This document shows positions 36,160 to 47,233 of a stretch of 64,000 bases of DNA, one piece after another. How positions within the stretch are numbered: the first letter of the stretch is position 1; each line of letters begins with the position of its first letter. The stretch comes from Capra hircus. Lineage: Eukaryota > Chordata > Mammalia > Artiodactyla > Bovidae. The translations under genes were made by a program, and so were the position numbers. The notes below the pieces were generated by a model. That model ran no database searches. It was not told the DNA's origin and worked only from the letters and a program-made list of their open reading frames with translations. The DNA lies in the NCBI RefSeq assembly GCF_001704415.2, contig NC_030824.1:32049022-32113021 (forward strand), read 5' to 3'.

Positions 36160-36332
36160 GTTCAGTTGCTTAGTCGTGTCTGACTTTCTGTGATCCCATG
36201 GACTGCAGTACCCCAGGCCTCCTTGTCCATCACCAACTCCTGGAACTTGCTCAAACTCATGTCCATCAAATTGGTGATGCCATCCAACCATCTCATCCTC
36301 TGTCATCCCCTTCTCCTGCCTTCAATTTTTTT
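36160..36332 (-). mobile_element. BovB 3' end, short 5'-truncated copy
   Basis: Antisense terminus TTCAGTTGCTTAGTCGTGTC, then CATCACCAACTCCTGGAAC and CCATCTCATCCTCTGTC. CCTTTGGTAA at 36150-36159 and 36333-36342 is a 10-bp duplication, so this is an independent insertion of only about 170 bases. Confidence 0.93.
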
Positions 36333-36342
36333 CCTTTGGTAA

Positions 36343-36720
36343 CTACAAATTATCTTCTATTGGGTTTATTTCTCTTTTAAGAAGAGGGTTCCACCTCACT
36401 TATCCTAACGTTCCCCCCCCCCCCCCCAACTTCACTTTCTGGATAACTGTTTAGGGTTTATGATGGATAAATTTCAGAAACTAAAATAGAAAGATTGTTG
36501 CTTCACAGAGGTCTTTGCACTTTTCTTCCCCAAGTAGAAAGGAAACTTCTTGCTAATAGGGTTTAATTTTTATGTGGTCACATTCTGGTTATGACTATTT
36601 CATAGTAAAGGGGAACAAAGTAGTGCACGCAGCAGTTGACTTGATTCAACTTCAGTAGTGACAGGAACTTCATAGAGGATTCAGAGGACCCCACTGTTCA
36701 GTCTATGCCGTAAAGTTTTG
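36343..36720. other. Unassigned, with poly(C) run
   Basis: No gene or repeat recognised apart from a C15 run at 36413-36427. Confidence 0.5.
36413..36427 (+). repeat. Homopolymer C15
   Basis: Fifteen consecutive C residues, a length at which sequencing or assembly error is common. Confidence 0.9.
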
Positions 36721-36887
36721 TTTGACAGGAATCACTTCAGTTCAGTTCAGTCGCTAAATCGTGTCCGACTCTTTGTGACCCCATGAATTGCAGCACGCCA
36801 GGCCTCCCTGTCCATCACCAACTCCCAGAGTTCACTCAGACTCATGTCCATTGAGTCAGTGATGCCATCCAGCCATCTCATCCTCTG

Positions 36888-39056
36888 TCATCCCCTTCTC
36901 CCCTGCCCCAAATCCCTCCCAGCATCAGTCTTTTCCAATGAGTCAACTCTTCGTATGAGATGGCCAAAGTACTGGAGCTTCAGCTTTAGCATTATTCCTT
37001 CCAAAGAAATCCCAGGGCTGATCTCCTTCAGAATGGACTGGTTGGATCTCCTTGGAGTCCAAGGGACTCTCAAGAGTCTTTTCCAACACCACAGTTCAAA
37101 AGCATCAATTCTTCGGCGCTCAGCCTTCTTCACAGTCCAACACTCACATCCATACATGACCACAGGGAAAACCATAGCCTTGACTAGACAGACCTTTGTT
37201 GGCAAAGTAATGTCTCTGCTTTTGAATATACTATCTAGGTTGGTCATAACTTTTCTTCCAAGGAGTAAGCGTCTTTTCTTTCATGGCTGCAATTGCCATC
37301 TGCAGTGATTTTGGAGCCCCCCAAAATAAAGTCTGACACTCTTTCCAGTGTTTCCCCACCTGTTTCCCATGAAGTGATGGGACCAGATACCATGATCTTC
37401 ATTTTCTGAATGTTGAGCTTAAAGCCAACTTTTTCACTCTCCTCTTTCACTTACATCAAGAGACTTTTTAGTTCCTCTTCACTTTCTGCCATAAGGTTGG
37501 TGTCATCTGCATATCTGAGGTTATTGATATTTCCCCCGGCAATCTTGATTCCAGCTTGTGTTTCTTCCAGTCCAGAGTTTCTCATGATGTACTCTGCATA
37601 GAAGTTAAATAAGCAGGGTGACAATATACAGCCTTGATGTACTCCTTTTCCTATTTGGAACCAGTCTGTTGTTCCATGTCCAGTTCTAACTGTTGCTTCC
37701 TGACCTGCATACAGATTTCTCAAAAGGCAGGTCAGGTGGTCTGGTATTCCCACCTCTCTCAGAATTTTCCACAGTTTATTGTGATCTACACAGTCAAAGG
37801 CTTTGGCATAGTCAATAAAGCAGAAATAGCGTTTTTCTGGAACTCTCTTGCTTTTTTGATGATCCAGCAGATGTTGGCAATTTGATCTCTGGTTCCTCTG
37901 CCTTTTCTAAAACCAGCTTGAACATCTGGGAGTTCACAGTTCATGTATTGCTGAAGCCTGGCTTGGAGAATTTTGAGCATTACTTTACTAGCATGTGAGA
38001 TGAGTGCAATTGTGTGGTAATTTGAGCATTCTTTGGCATTGCCTTTCTTTGGGATTGGAATGAAAGCTGACTTTTTCCAGTCTTGTGGCCACTGTTGAGT
38101 TTTCCAAATTTGCTGGCATATTGAGTGCAGCACTTTCACAGCATCATCTTTCAGGATTTGAAACAGCTCAACTGGAATTCCATCACCTCCACTAGCTTTG
38201 TTCATAGTGATGCTTTCTAAGGCCCACTTGACTTTGCATTCCAGAATGTCTGGCTCTAGGTGAGTGATCACATCATAGTGATTATCCGGGTCATGAAGAT
38301 CTTTTTTGTACAGTTCTTCTGTCTATTCTTGCCACCTCTTCTTAATATCTTCTGCTTCTGTTAGGTCCATACCATTTCTGTCCTTTATCAAGCCCATCTT
38401 TGCATGAAATGTTCCCTTCGTATCTCTAATTTTCTTGAAGATATCTCTAGTCTTTCCCATTCTGTTCTTTTCCTCTATTTATTTGCATTGATCACTGAGG
38501 ACAGCTTTCTTATATCTCCTTGCTGTTCTTTGGAACTCTGCATTCAGATGCTGATATCTTTCCTTTTCTCCTTGGCTGTTCATCTCTCTTCTTTTCACAG
38601 CTACTTGTAAGGCCTCCCCAGACAGCCATTTTGCTTTTTTTGCATTTCTTTTCCATGGGGATGGTCTTGATTCCTGTCTCCTGTACAATGTCAAGAACCT
38701 CATTTCATAGTTCATCAGGCACTCTATCTATCAGATCTAGTCCCTTAAATCTATTTCTCCCTTCCACTGTATAATCATAAGGGATTTGACTTAGGTCATA
38801 CCTGAATGGTCTAACGGTTTTCCCTACTTTCTTCAATTTAAGTCTGAATTTGGTAGTAAGGAGTTCATGATCTGAGCCGCAGTCAGCTCCTTGTCTTGTT
38901 TTTGTTGACTGTGTAGAGCTTCTCCATCTTTGGCTGCAAAGAATATAATCAATCTGATTTCGGTGTTGACCATCTGGTGATGTCCATGTGTAGAGTCTTG
39001 TGTTGTTGGAAGAGGGTGTTTGCTATGACCAGTGCATTTTCTTGGCAAAACTATTA
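36888..39056 (-). pseudogene. BovB ORF, C-terminal two-thirds (RT and C-terminus), broken
   Basis: Order from 39056 downward: endonuclease end (39048-38833, with QIRLIIFFAAKDGEAL), linker (38715-38479), RT N-terminal blocks (38271-37786; FIPIPKKGNAKECSNYHTIAL and VQAGFRKGRGTRDQIAN), RT core with NLRYADDTNLM (37753-37451; YADD kept), thumb-like region (37450-37244), C-terminus (37247-36888; MYGCECWTVKKAERRR). At least five frame changes or stops. The role of the intact family protein is target-primed reverse transcription of LINE RNA. Confidence 0.95.
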
Positions 39057-39073
39057 GTCTTTGCCTTGCTTCA

Positions 39074-39956
39074 CCGGTGTGCTAAGCGCAGGTGGCTGCG
39101 ACCGGCATGCTAAGCACGGCCGAGAGGAGCTATCCCACGTTTGAGGTCAGGGGCAGAAGCTATCAGGACCCCATGCCCGAAAGGCGGCAGCCAAGAAGAG
39201 TGACCCCATGCCCGAAAGGCGGCAGCCAAGAAGAGTTACCCCACGTCCGAAGTCAGGGGCAGAGGCCGAGAGTGTCAGGCTGTGACGGTGCAGGAACGAC
39301 TGAGAGGAGCTACTTCGCATCCGGGGTCAGAGTAGATGGCCGAGAGGAGCCACCTCGCGCCCGAGGCCAGGGGCGGCAGCCGGGAGGAGCCACCCCACAC
39401 CCAAGGAACAGTGGCTGCATTGGCACAGGAGGGTCTAGAGGAGCTATCCTACATTGAAGGTCAGGAAGGGCAGCGGTGAGGAGATACCCCTCATCCAAGG
39501 TAACGGGCAGCAGCTGCGCTTTGCTAGAGCAGCTGTGTAGAGATACCCCATGCCCAAGGTAAGAGAAGCCCAAGTAAGATGGTAGGTGTTGCAAGTGGGC
39601 ATCAGAGGGCAGACACACTGAAACCATACTAACAGAAAACTAGTCAATCTAATCACACTAGGACCACAGCCTTGTCTAACTCAATGAAACTAAGCCATGC
39701 CTGCGGGGCAACCCAAGACGGGCGGGTCATGGTGGAGAAGTCTGACAGAATGTGGCCCACTGGAGAAGGGAAAGGCAAACCACTTCAGTATTCTTGTCTT
39801 GAGAACCCTGTGAACAGTATGAAAAGGCAAAATGATAGGATACCGAAAGAGGAACCCCCCAGCTCAGTAGGTGCCCAATATGCTACTGGAGATCAGTGGA
39901 GAAATAACTCCAGAAAGAATGAAGGGATAGAGCCAAAGTGAAAACAATACCCAGCT
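39074..39956 (+). mobile_element. BovB 5'UTR (inside the inverted 5' segment)
   Basis: GC-rich GAGAGGAGCTA-type repeats (39121-39480), then the conserved CAGACACACTGAAACC stretch at 39612-39627 and CTCAATGAAACTAAGCCATG near 39681. 39755-39812 (CACTGGAGAAGGG through TTGAGAACC) resembles the head of the Bov-A monomer, consistent with the known origin of Bov-A from BovB. A perfect 35-bp tandem duplication lies at 39167-39201 and 39202-39236. Confidence 0.88.
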
Positions 39957-40476
39957 GTGGATGTGACTGGTGATAGAAGCAAGGTCCGATGCTATAAAGA
40001 ACAATATTGCATAGGAACCTGGAATGTCAAGTCCATGAATCAAAGCAAATTGGAAGTGGTCAAACAAGAGATGACAAGAGTGAACGTTGACATTTTAGGA
40101 ATCAGCGAACTAAAATGGACTGGAATGGGTGAATTTAACTCAGATGACCATTATATCTACTAATGCGGGCAGGAATCCCTTAGAACAAATGGAGTAGCCA
40201 TCATGGTCAACAAAGCAGTCCGAAATGCACTACTTGGATGCAATCTCAGAAACGACAGAATGATCTCCCCTTGTCTCCAAGGCAAACCATTCAATATCAC
40301 CATAATCCAAGTCTATGCCCCAACCAGTAACACTGAAGAAGGTGAAGTTGAATGCTTCTGTGAAGACCTACAAGACCTTTTAGACCTAACACCCCCAAAA
40401 GATGTCCTTTTCATTATAGGGGACAGGAATGCAAAAGTAGGAAGTCAAGAAACACCTGGAGTAACAGGCAAATTTG
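39957..40476 (+). pseudogene. BovB ORF, N-terminal endonuclease part, broken
   Basis: Reads CIGTWNVKSMN, then ILGISELKWTGMG, where the glutamate is the expected catalytic residue of an apurinic-type endonuclease. A TAA at 40161-40163 replaces a tyrosine codon in the YYCG stretch. The following frame (40203-40476) has VYAPTSN and FIIGDRNAKVG (the GDxN motif kept). The frame runs on into flanking DNA after 40476, so the apparent 150-residue open frame is partly chance. Confidence 0.92.
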
Positions 40477-40484
40477 ACAGGAAT

Positions 40485-41130
40485 AAGACCTCAAAAATCC
40501 TAGTCCATCCCAGTGACAGGTCTTCAGATTTTGAACTAGCACTTCTAGCCCCAGGTTTGTTCTTTTTCCCTATGATTAAATGTTTTCTCCTTATCTTCTG
40601 GTTCCTTCTAGAATGGCTTTATTTAATACAGACAACCTGGGAGTTCCTTCAATGACTCCTGGGAAATTTTAACTTTCTAGGAATGTTTTGGGATGCTTTG
40701 TTCCCACAACACTGGCTTGAATGAAACTGAATTGTTTGCCACTTTCTGTAGCTTCTAGTTATACCAATTCTCTTAAAACACCCATATATTGAAAATTTGT
40801 GCAGAAGTCTTTCAAACTTACCCCTGGAAAAGAGCAATAGTTTATTGTAAGAGTTCCAGCAACTTTCAATATTAGTAGATCAAAAAAAGTAAAATAATGA
40901 TTATACTAACTATGTTTAAACTTTCTTTGAGTGATTTTTTAAACTTCATTTTAAGAGTTCAGTGAAATTGTGATGCTGTTCTAGAATTTATCATGTAAAG
41001 TTACTAATATTGAAGTAGTATTTTAAAAAAGAACTCATTAAATGAATATCTGCCATTGTCTAAAATGAAATCCCATTGTAATATTATTATTTAATGAAAT
41101 TTTAAAATGATTAAAAGTTTACACACAGAG
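40485..41130. other. No gene recognised
   Basis: Unique-looking AT-rich sequence following the twin-primed BovB. No element or gene recognised. Confidence 0.5.
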
Positions 41131-41188
41131 ACACAAACACTAACAAAAACAAACAAACAAAAAACAAACAAACAAAAAAACAAAAACA
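41131..41188 (+). repeat. (CAAA)n microsatellite, interrupted
   Basis: CACTAACAAAAACAAACAAAC, then further CAAA and A-rich units. Confidence 0.9.
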
Positions 41189-41445
41189 CCACTGGTTAAA
41201 TTAGTGAACAGCCTATCTCTTTGACCACAATCAACTCAATTCCAGGAATATCTTTGAGTGTTTCTCAATTAAATATCAAATCCTAGTTGAAATAATGGCC
41301 TTCAGTTTTTGCAGTTTTGTTATTGTGTCTGTGTAATGTTGAACATGTCTTTTAGAAACCTTCCCTTACAAACACATCACTGTGAAGAACTGTATGTAAA
41401 CACATATGTTATAACTCACATTTGAGTCTCACTTCCTTTTAAGCT
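41189..41445. other. No feature seen
   Basis: Unassigned sequence between the microsatellite and an old BovB copy. Confidence 0.5.
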
Positions 41446-41760
41446 CTGTTGTTCAGTCATCCAGTTGTGTCCGACTCTTTGTGAACCCATGGGTCACAGC
41501 ACACCAGGTCCCTCTGTCCCTCACTATCTCCTAAAGTTTGCCCAAGTGCATATCCATTACATTGGTGATGCCATCCAGCCATTTCATCCTCTGATGCCCT
41601 CTTTTCCTTCTGCCCTCAATCTTTCCCAGCATCAGGGATTTTTCCAATGAGTCAGCCTTTTGCATCAGCTGACAAAATACTGGAGTTTCAACCTCAGCAT
41701 CAATCCTTCCAATGAGTATTCAGGGTTGATTTATCTTACGATTTACTGGTTTGAGCTCTG
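41446..41760 (-). mobile_element. BovB 3' end, older subfamily, 5'-truncated
   Basis: Antisense terminus TTGTTCAGTCATCCAGTTGTG followed by CTCACTATCTCCTAAAG and CCAGCATCAGGGATTTTTCC. More diverged than the neighbouring 41850-44934 copy, so an older independent insertion. Confidence 0.87.
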
Positions 41761-41849
41761 CAAACAGGATTTATAAGGCCCAGCAGGCTTTTTCTCTTTA
41801 TAGACTGAATTTTCTTTTCAGTATTTTGAATGAGCATAATATGTCTTTA

Positions 41850-44800
41850 GTCAGGCAGTCAGTTCAGTCACTCAGTCGTGTCTGACTCTTTGCGACCCCA
41901 TGAATCGCAGCATGCCAGGCCTCCCTGTCCATCACCAACTCCCGGAGTTCACTCAAATTCATGTCTGTCGAGTAGATGATGCTATCCCAGCCATCTTATC
42001 CTCTGTCGTCCCCTTCTCCTCCTGCCCCCAATCCCTCCCAGCATCAGAGTCTTTTCCAATGAGTCAACTCTTCACATGAGGTGGCCAAAGTATTGGAGTT
42101 GCAACTTTAGCATCATTCCTTCCAAAGAACACCAGGACTGATCTCCTTTAGAATGGACTGGTTGGATCTCCTTGCAGTCCATGGGACTCTCAAGAGTTTT
42201 CTCTAACACCACAGTTCAAAAGCATCAGTTCTTCAGCTCTCAGCTTTCTTTGCAGTCCAACTCTCACATCCATACATGACTACTAGAAAAACCATAGCCT
42301 TGACTAGATGGACCTTTGTTGGCAAAGTAATGTCTCTGCTTTTCAATATGCTCTCTAGGTTGGTCATAACTTTCCTTCCAAGGAGTAAGCATCTTTTAAT
42401 TTCATGGCTGCAGTCACCATCTGCAGTGATATTGGAGCCCCCCAAAATAAAGTCTGACACTGTTTCCACTGTTTCCCCATCTATTTCCCATGAAGTGATG
42501 AGACCAGATACCATGATCCTAGTTTTCTGAATAATGAAATTTAAGCCAACCTTTTCACTCTCTTCTTGCACTTTCATCAAGAGGCTGGCTTTTTAGTTCC
42601 TCTTCACTTTCGGCCACAGGGATGGTGTCATCTGCATATCTGAGTTTACTGATATTTCTCCCGGGAATCTTGATTCCAGCTTGTGTTTCTTCCAGTCCAG
42701 CGTTTCTCATGATGTACTCTGCATAGAAGTTAAATAAGCAGGGTGACAATATACAGCCTTGACGTACTCCTTTTCCTATTTGGAACCAGTCTGTTGTTCC
42801 ATGTAGAGTTCTAACTGTTGCTTCCTGACCTGCATATGGGTTTCTCAGGAGGCAGGTCAGGTGGTCTGGTCTTCCCATCTCTTTCAGAATTTTCCAGTTT
42901 ATTGTGATCTACACAGTCAGAGGTTTTGACATAGTCAATAAAGCAGAAATAGATGTTTTTCTGGAACTCTTTTGCTTTTTTGATGATCCAGCAGATGTTG
43001 GCAATTTGATCTCTGGTTCCTCTGACTTTTCTAAAACCAGCTTGAACATCTGGGAGTTCACAGTTCATGTATTGCTGAAGCCTGGCTTGGAGAATTTTGA
43101 GCATTACTTTACTAGCATGTGAGATGAGTGAAATTGTGCGGTAATTTGAGCATTCTTTGGCATTGCCTTTCTTTGGGATTGGAATGAAAACTAACCTTTT
43201 CCAGTCCTGTGGCCACTGCTGAATTTTCCAAATTTGCTGGCATATTGAGTACAGCACTTTCTCAGCATCATCTTTCAGGATTTGAAAGAGCTCCACTGAA
43301 ATTCCATCACCTCCACTAGCTTTGTTCATAGTGATGCTTCCCAAGGCCCACTTGACTTTGCATTCCAGAATGTCTGGCTCTAGGTGAGTGATAACACCAT
43401 CATGATTATCTTGGTTGTGAAGATCTTTTTTGTACAGTTCTTCTGTGTATTCTTTCCACCTTCTCTTAATACCTTCTGCTTCTGTTAGGCCCATACCATT
43501 TCTGTCCTTTATCGAGCCCATCTTTGCATGAAATGTTCCCTTGTATCACTAATTTTCTTGAAGAGATCTCTAGTCTTTCCCATTCTGTTGTTTTCCTCTG
43601 TTTCTTTGCACTGATCGCTGAAGAAGGCTTTCTTATCTCTCCTTGCTGTTCTTTGGAACTCTGCATTCAGATGCTTATATCTTTCCTTTTCTCCTTTGCT
43701 TTTCGCTTCTCTTCTTTTCACAGCTATTTGTAAGGCCTCCCCAGACAGTCATTTTGCTTTTTTGCATTTCTTTTCCATGGGGATGGTCTTGATCCCTGTC
43801 TCCTGTACAATGTCATGAACCTCCATCCACAGTTCATCTGGCACTCATTCAGATCTAGTCCCTTTAATCTATTTCTCACTTCCACTGTATAATCATAAGG
43901 GATTTGATTTAGGTCACACCTGAATGGTCTAGTGGTTTCCCCTACTTTCTTCATTTTAAGTCTGAGTTGGCAATAAGGAGTTCATGATCTGAGCCACAGT
44001 CAGCTCCTGGTCTTGTTTTTGCTGACTGTATAGAGCTTCTCCATCTTTGGCTGCAAAGAATATAATCAATCTGATTTCGATGTTGACCACCTGGTGATGT
44101 CCATGTATAGAGTCTTCTCTTGTGTTGTTGGAAGAGGGTGTTTGCTATGACCAGTGCGTTCTCTTGGCAAAACTGTATTAGCTTTTGCCCTGTTTCATTC
44201 CATATTCCAAGGGCAAATTTACCTGTTACTCTAGGTGTTTCTTGACTTCCTACTTTTGCATTCCAGTCCCCTATAATGAAAAGGACATCTTTTTTGGGTG
44301 TTAGTTCTAAAAGGTCTTGTAGGTCTTCATAGAACCATTCAACTTCAGCTTCTTCAGCATTACTGGTTGGGACATAGGCTTGGATTACTGTGATATTGAA
44401 TGGTTTGCCTTGGAAAAGAACAGAGATCATTCTGTCGTTTTTGAGATTGCATCCAAGTACTGCATTTCAGAGTCTTTTTTGACTAGATGGCTACTCCATT
44501 TGTTCTAAGGGGTTCCTGCCTGCAGTAGTAGATATAATGGTCATCTGAGTTAAATTCACCCATTCCAGTCCATTATAGTTCGCTGATTCCTAGAATGTTG
44601 ACGTTCACCCTTGCCATCTCCTGTTTGATCACTTCCAATTTGCTTTGATTCATGGACCTGACATTCCAGGTTCCTATGCAATGTTGCTCTTTACAGCATC
44701 GGACCTTGCTTCTATCACCAGTCACATCCACAACTGGGTGTTATTTTTACTTTAGCTCCTCCCTTCATTCTTTCTGGAGTTACTTCTCCACTGATCTCCA

Positions 44801-44934
44801 GTAGCATATTGGGCACCTACTGACCTGGGGAGTTCCTCTTTCAGTATCCTATCATTTTGCCTTTTCATACTGTTCATGGGGTTTGAAGGCAAGAATACTG
44901 AAGGGGTTTGTCATTCCCTTCTCCAGTGGACCAC
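41850..44934 (-). mobile_element. Near-full-length BovB LINE, truncated in the 5'UTR
   Basis: Minus strand from 44934 down: part of the 5'UTR (complement of about 44720-44934), endonuclease, linker, RT, C-terminus and the 3' tail at 41850-41870. AATATGTCTTTA at 41838-41849 and 44935-44946 is a perfect 12-bp target duplication. At 3.1 kb it is the longest uninterrupted copy in the window. The 5' boundary falls at GGTCCACTGGAGAAGGG (complement). Confidence 0.97.
42233..44640 (-). pseudogene. BovB ORF (endonuclease-RT), nearly complete but broken
   Basis: 44430-43951: VIQAYVPTSN, LFIIGDWNAKVG and CGSDHELL, the endonuclease GDWN and SDH motifs, both intact. 43954-43509: linker. 43521-42811: FIPIPKKGNAKECSNYRTISL and QAGFRKVRGTRDQI. 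42878-42555: RT core with KLRYADDTIPV. 42580-42233: C-terminal region with YGCESWTAKKAE. Each junction is a frame change (near 43950, 43720, 43515, 42860 and 42570), and the start near 44480-44490 is also shifted. All catalytic motifs are recognisable but no continuous protein can be made. Confidence 0.95.
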
Positions 44935-44946
44935 AATATGTCTTTA

Positions 44947-45454
44947 ACCAGCTTAAATCCATTCTGACCTATATCAGATTTGATTATAGTTTTCATTAGT
45001 CTCACGCGTCTGTAATGTGCATTGTCTCCAGGTAGCTGAAGAGACTATTGCCACTCTTGTTTTTTCCTAGGACTTACTCTAAAGGTGCTCAGTGTTTGTT
45101 GACTAAAACTTCTTTTTATTCAAGACTTCTAAATGAAAGTTTATAAAGAATTTAAATTCTAAACCTGCAAATGTCATAGTATTAAACAAATATATCTCTT
45201 TGGTTTTAAGATGCTTCCATCTGAGGATATTAGAAATAATAGCAGTAAGTAGAGGTGGCACCACCAGGTTGCCTCAAAACCAATATGCTATGTTGCTGTA
45301 TAACAAAGAAGCCAGGAGAGTGGAAAGGAGATGGAATTGTAGGGAATCCTGCTGTTCAGGGAATTACTTGCCTAGTAGTTTTAGTACTATTCTTCTCATG
45401 TCCGCTTAACTCTTGGCTGTGTATCATCCAGTTTAGAAGTTGCCTGGTTTTTTA
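44947..45454. other. No gene recognised
   Basis: Unassigned sequence. The 111-codon frame 45255-45590 overlaps the L2-like block and has no recognisable domain. Confidence 0.5.
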
Positions 45455-45592
45455 TTCTATGCTTCTCCTTGATCAGGTAATAAGCTACTGGAGGGCAGGG
45501 GCTACATCTAAAACTTTTGTTTTTCTTTCTCAGTATTCTCTTGTACCAAGATCAGCACTTAAAAGATGCTTAAAATTCTTGGTCAATTGATC
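45455..45592 (+). mobile_element. L2-type LINE 3'-end relic
   Basis: CTACTGGAGGGCAGGGGCTAC, then CTCAGTATTCTCTTG, and CAGCACTTAAAAGATGCTTAAAATT matches the usual order of an L2 3' end (gagggcagggact ... cagcacagtgcct ... gtgctcaataaatg). Confidence 0.62.
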
Positions 45593-46885
45593 TTTTTTTC
45601 TTTTTTTTTTTTTCAAGATGACTGATAGCTCCCCCTAACCCCACCTCGATGGATTAATTGAAATCCATTTGGCAGTAACTGTGCCGGTGACTTTGATCCA
45701 AGAAAGGAAAGCTTGGGCAGTCTAGGGTGAGTCATTCATCATGATAGAGTACAGAATCAGTTTCTTGTAGTAGGCTAAGAATGTCTGATATAGTATAGTC
45801 TAAGTGGATGACAAGCAGACCAGAAGATAAATGGGGTCATTTTACTATTACATGGGAAACTTGGATTAGGAACACAGCACCCAGAGTCTTTTATTGCCCT
45901 ATCCACCTCAGGAAATTGTTCAAAACCATATCAAATAAAGGCCTCTGCTGAGGAACTGATAGTTACATATTGGGGCAGTAATGAGGCCCTTGTGGTTTGC
46001 CGCTTTCTGAGTAGTCTTATTAAGCTTTGACTTTGTATGTCAGGCTGTTCTAAGTGTCTGCCAACCCAGACTGACATTCCAAAACAGAGTTTAAACCAAC
46101 TGAAAGCCCAGAAATATTGCTACCCAGAGACATAACTGGGGGCTGAATACCATGACCTGTATTTGTATAGGATTTTTACAGTGTTGCCAACCTGTCAATT
46201 TTATTTTATGGTTAACTACCATGAAATGCTATAGGAAGAAAGTTTCATTTTCTCCTCCACTGTAAGGTGAAGCCTATAATACCACATTTCCAAATCCCAT
46301 AAGTCCTCTCTTTCTCTTACTGTTTGAATATTTATACATAAGCTTCCAAGGTAAATTAGACATCAATACACTTTAAGATTAAGAATCTATTTCATAGGAA
46401 CAGTAATAAATGTGAAGGTGAAAGAAAATTTTGAGCATTTTGTTTTGTAGGGGAACTATTTATACCATTTTGTTTTGTTTAGAATGAATCAGTTTCAGTT
46501 TGTTCCAGGTTAAATACCTGGAATCTACAATAACATTTATTTCAGGACAGTCTAAAGCACATATTGTTTTGTTCATCTTAGTTTATCTCAATTCTATTCA
46601 CTTTAAAAATATAATGGCTATATCTTTCATTCCTTTTTTCAAAAAGAAAGACATATTAGAGCATTTCATATTTTTATTTGATGTCACTTTTCAGATATCT
46701 GGTAACTGTATATTTAGTTTTAGAATTAAGGAATACTTTTTGGATTCCATCCTCTAGAGGTATAATGAAGTCACCAAATGTAAGATAGAGTACATGAATT
46801 TTAATAAAAGTAATTCAACTTTAAAATAAGGAAGCAATATCTTGAGCCAATAATCTAAAATTTCTGGTTTATTATCAATTTGTTA
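45593..46885. other. No gene recognised
   Basis: AT-rich unassigned sequence. A T12 run lies near 45601-45614. The 85-codon frame at 46500-46757 is I/F/S-rich without a motif. Confidence 0.5.
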
Positions 46886-46990
46886 ATCTTCCATTCACTT
46901 ATTCACACTTTTTTGGACCCAGCTTTTGGAAATACAAAGTAAATAAGGCAAGAGCTCTGCCCTTAAGTAGCACATAACACTAAGCTTAAG
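46886..46990. mobile_element. Ancient MIR/L2-class relic (weak)
   Basis: CATTCACTTATTCACAC, GGACCCAGCTTTTGGAAATACAAAG and AGAGCTCTGCCCTTAAGTAGC weakly follow the common ancient-repeat pattern. Low certainty. Confidence 0.4.
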
Positions 46991-47057
46991 TGCTGGTAGA
47001 CATCAGTTCAAGGGTTGACAAGACCAAAGATACCACAAAGAAAAGCATAGTTTACAG

Positions 47058-47058
<1 letters not shown>

Positions 47059-47096
<38 letters not shown>
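47059..47096. repeat. (AC)n microsatellite
   Basis: About 19 perfect CA units, likely length-polymorphic. Confidence 0.96.
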
Positions 47097-47099
<3 letters not shown>

Positions 47100-47233
47100 C
47101 TGATGTTTGAAAAAAATGAAAACTGAACAAATTAAGACCGGTATTGTTAAGCTATAATTGCTCAAAGAGAAAATTTAGATGAGTTTGAACTACATACGAG
47201 GCAAAAACAAAACAAAAAAACTCTGGAATTAGT

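Larger units (their letters stand above)
36733..40476 (-). mobile_element. Near-full-length BovB LINE rearranged by twin priming
   Basis: The 3' segment (36733 to about 39073) is in minus orientation: CTGAA-type 3' tail, ORF C-terminus, RT core, and back into the endonuclease domain. The 5' segment (about 39074 to 40476) is in plus orientation: GC-rich 5'UTR, then the endonuclease N-terminal part. The breakpoint in BovB terms lies between CAGGCAAATTTG (ends 40476) and the sequence whose complement ends at about 39073; roughly 10-30 bases are lost. TTTGACAGGAAT occurs at 36721-36732 and 40473-40484, 12 bp, with TTTG shared by element and target. One event, one target duplication. The element is about 3.7 kb and dead. 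Confidence 0.94.

Noticed and set aside
40203..40655. 150-codon gene
   Set aside because: The first part is BovB endonuclease; the frame simply runs past the insertion boundary at 40476 into flanking DNA.
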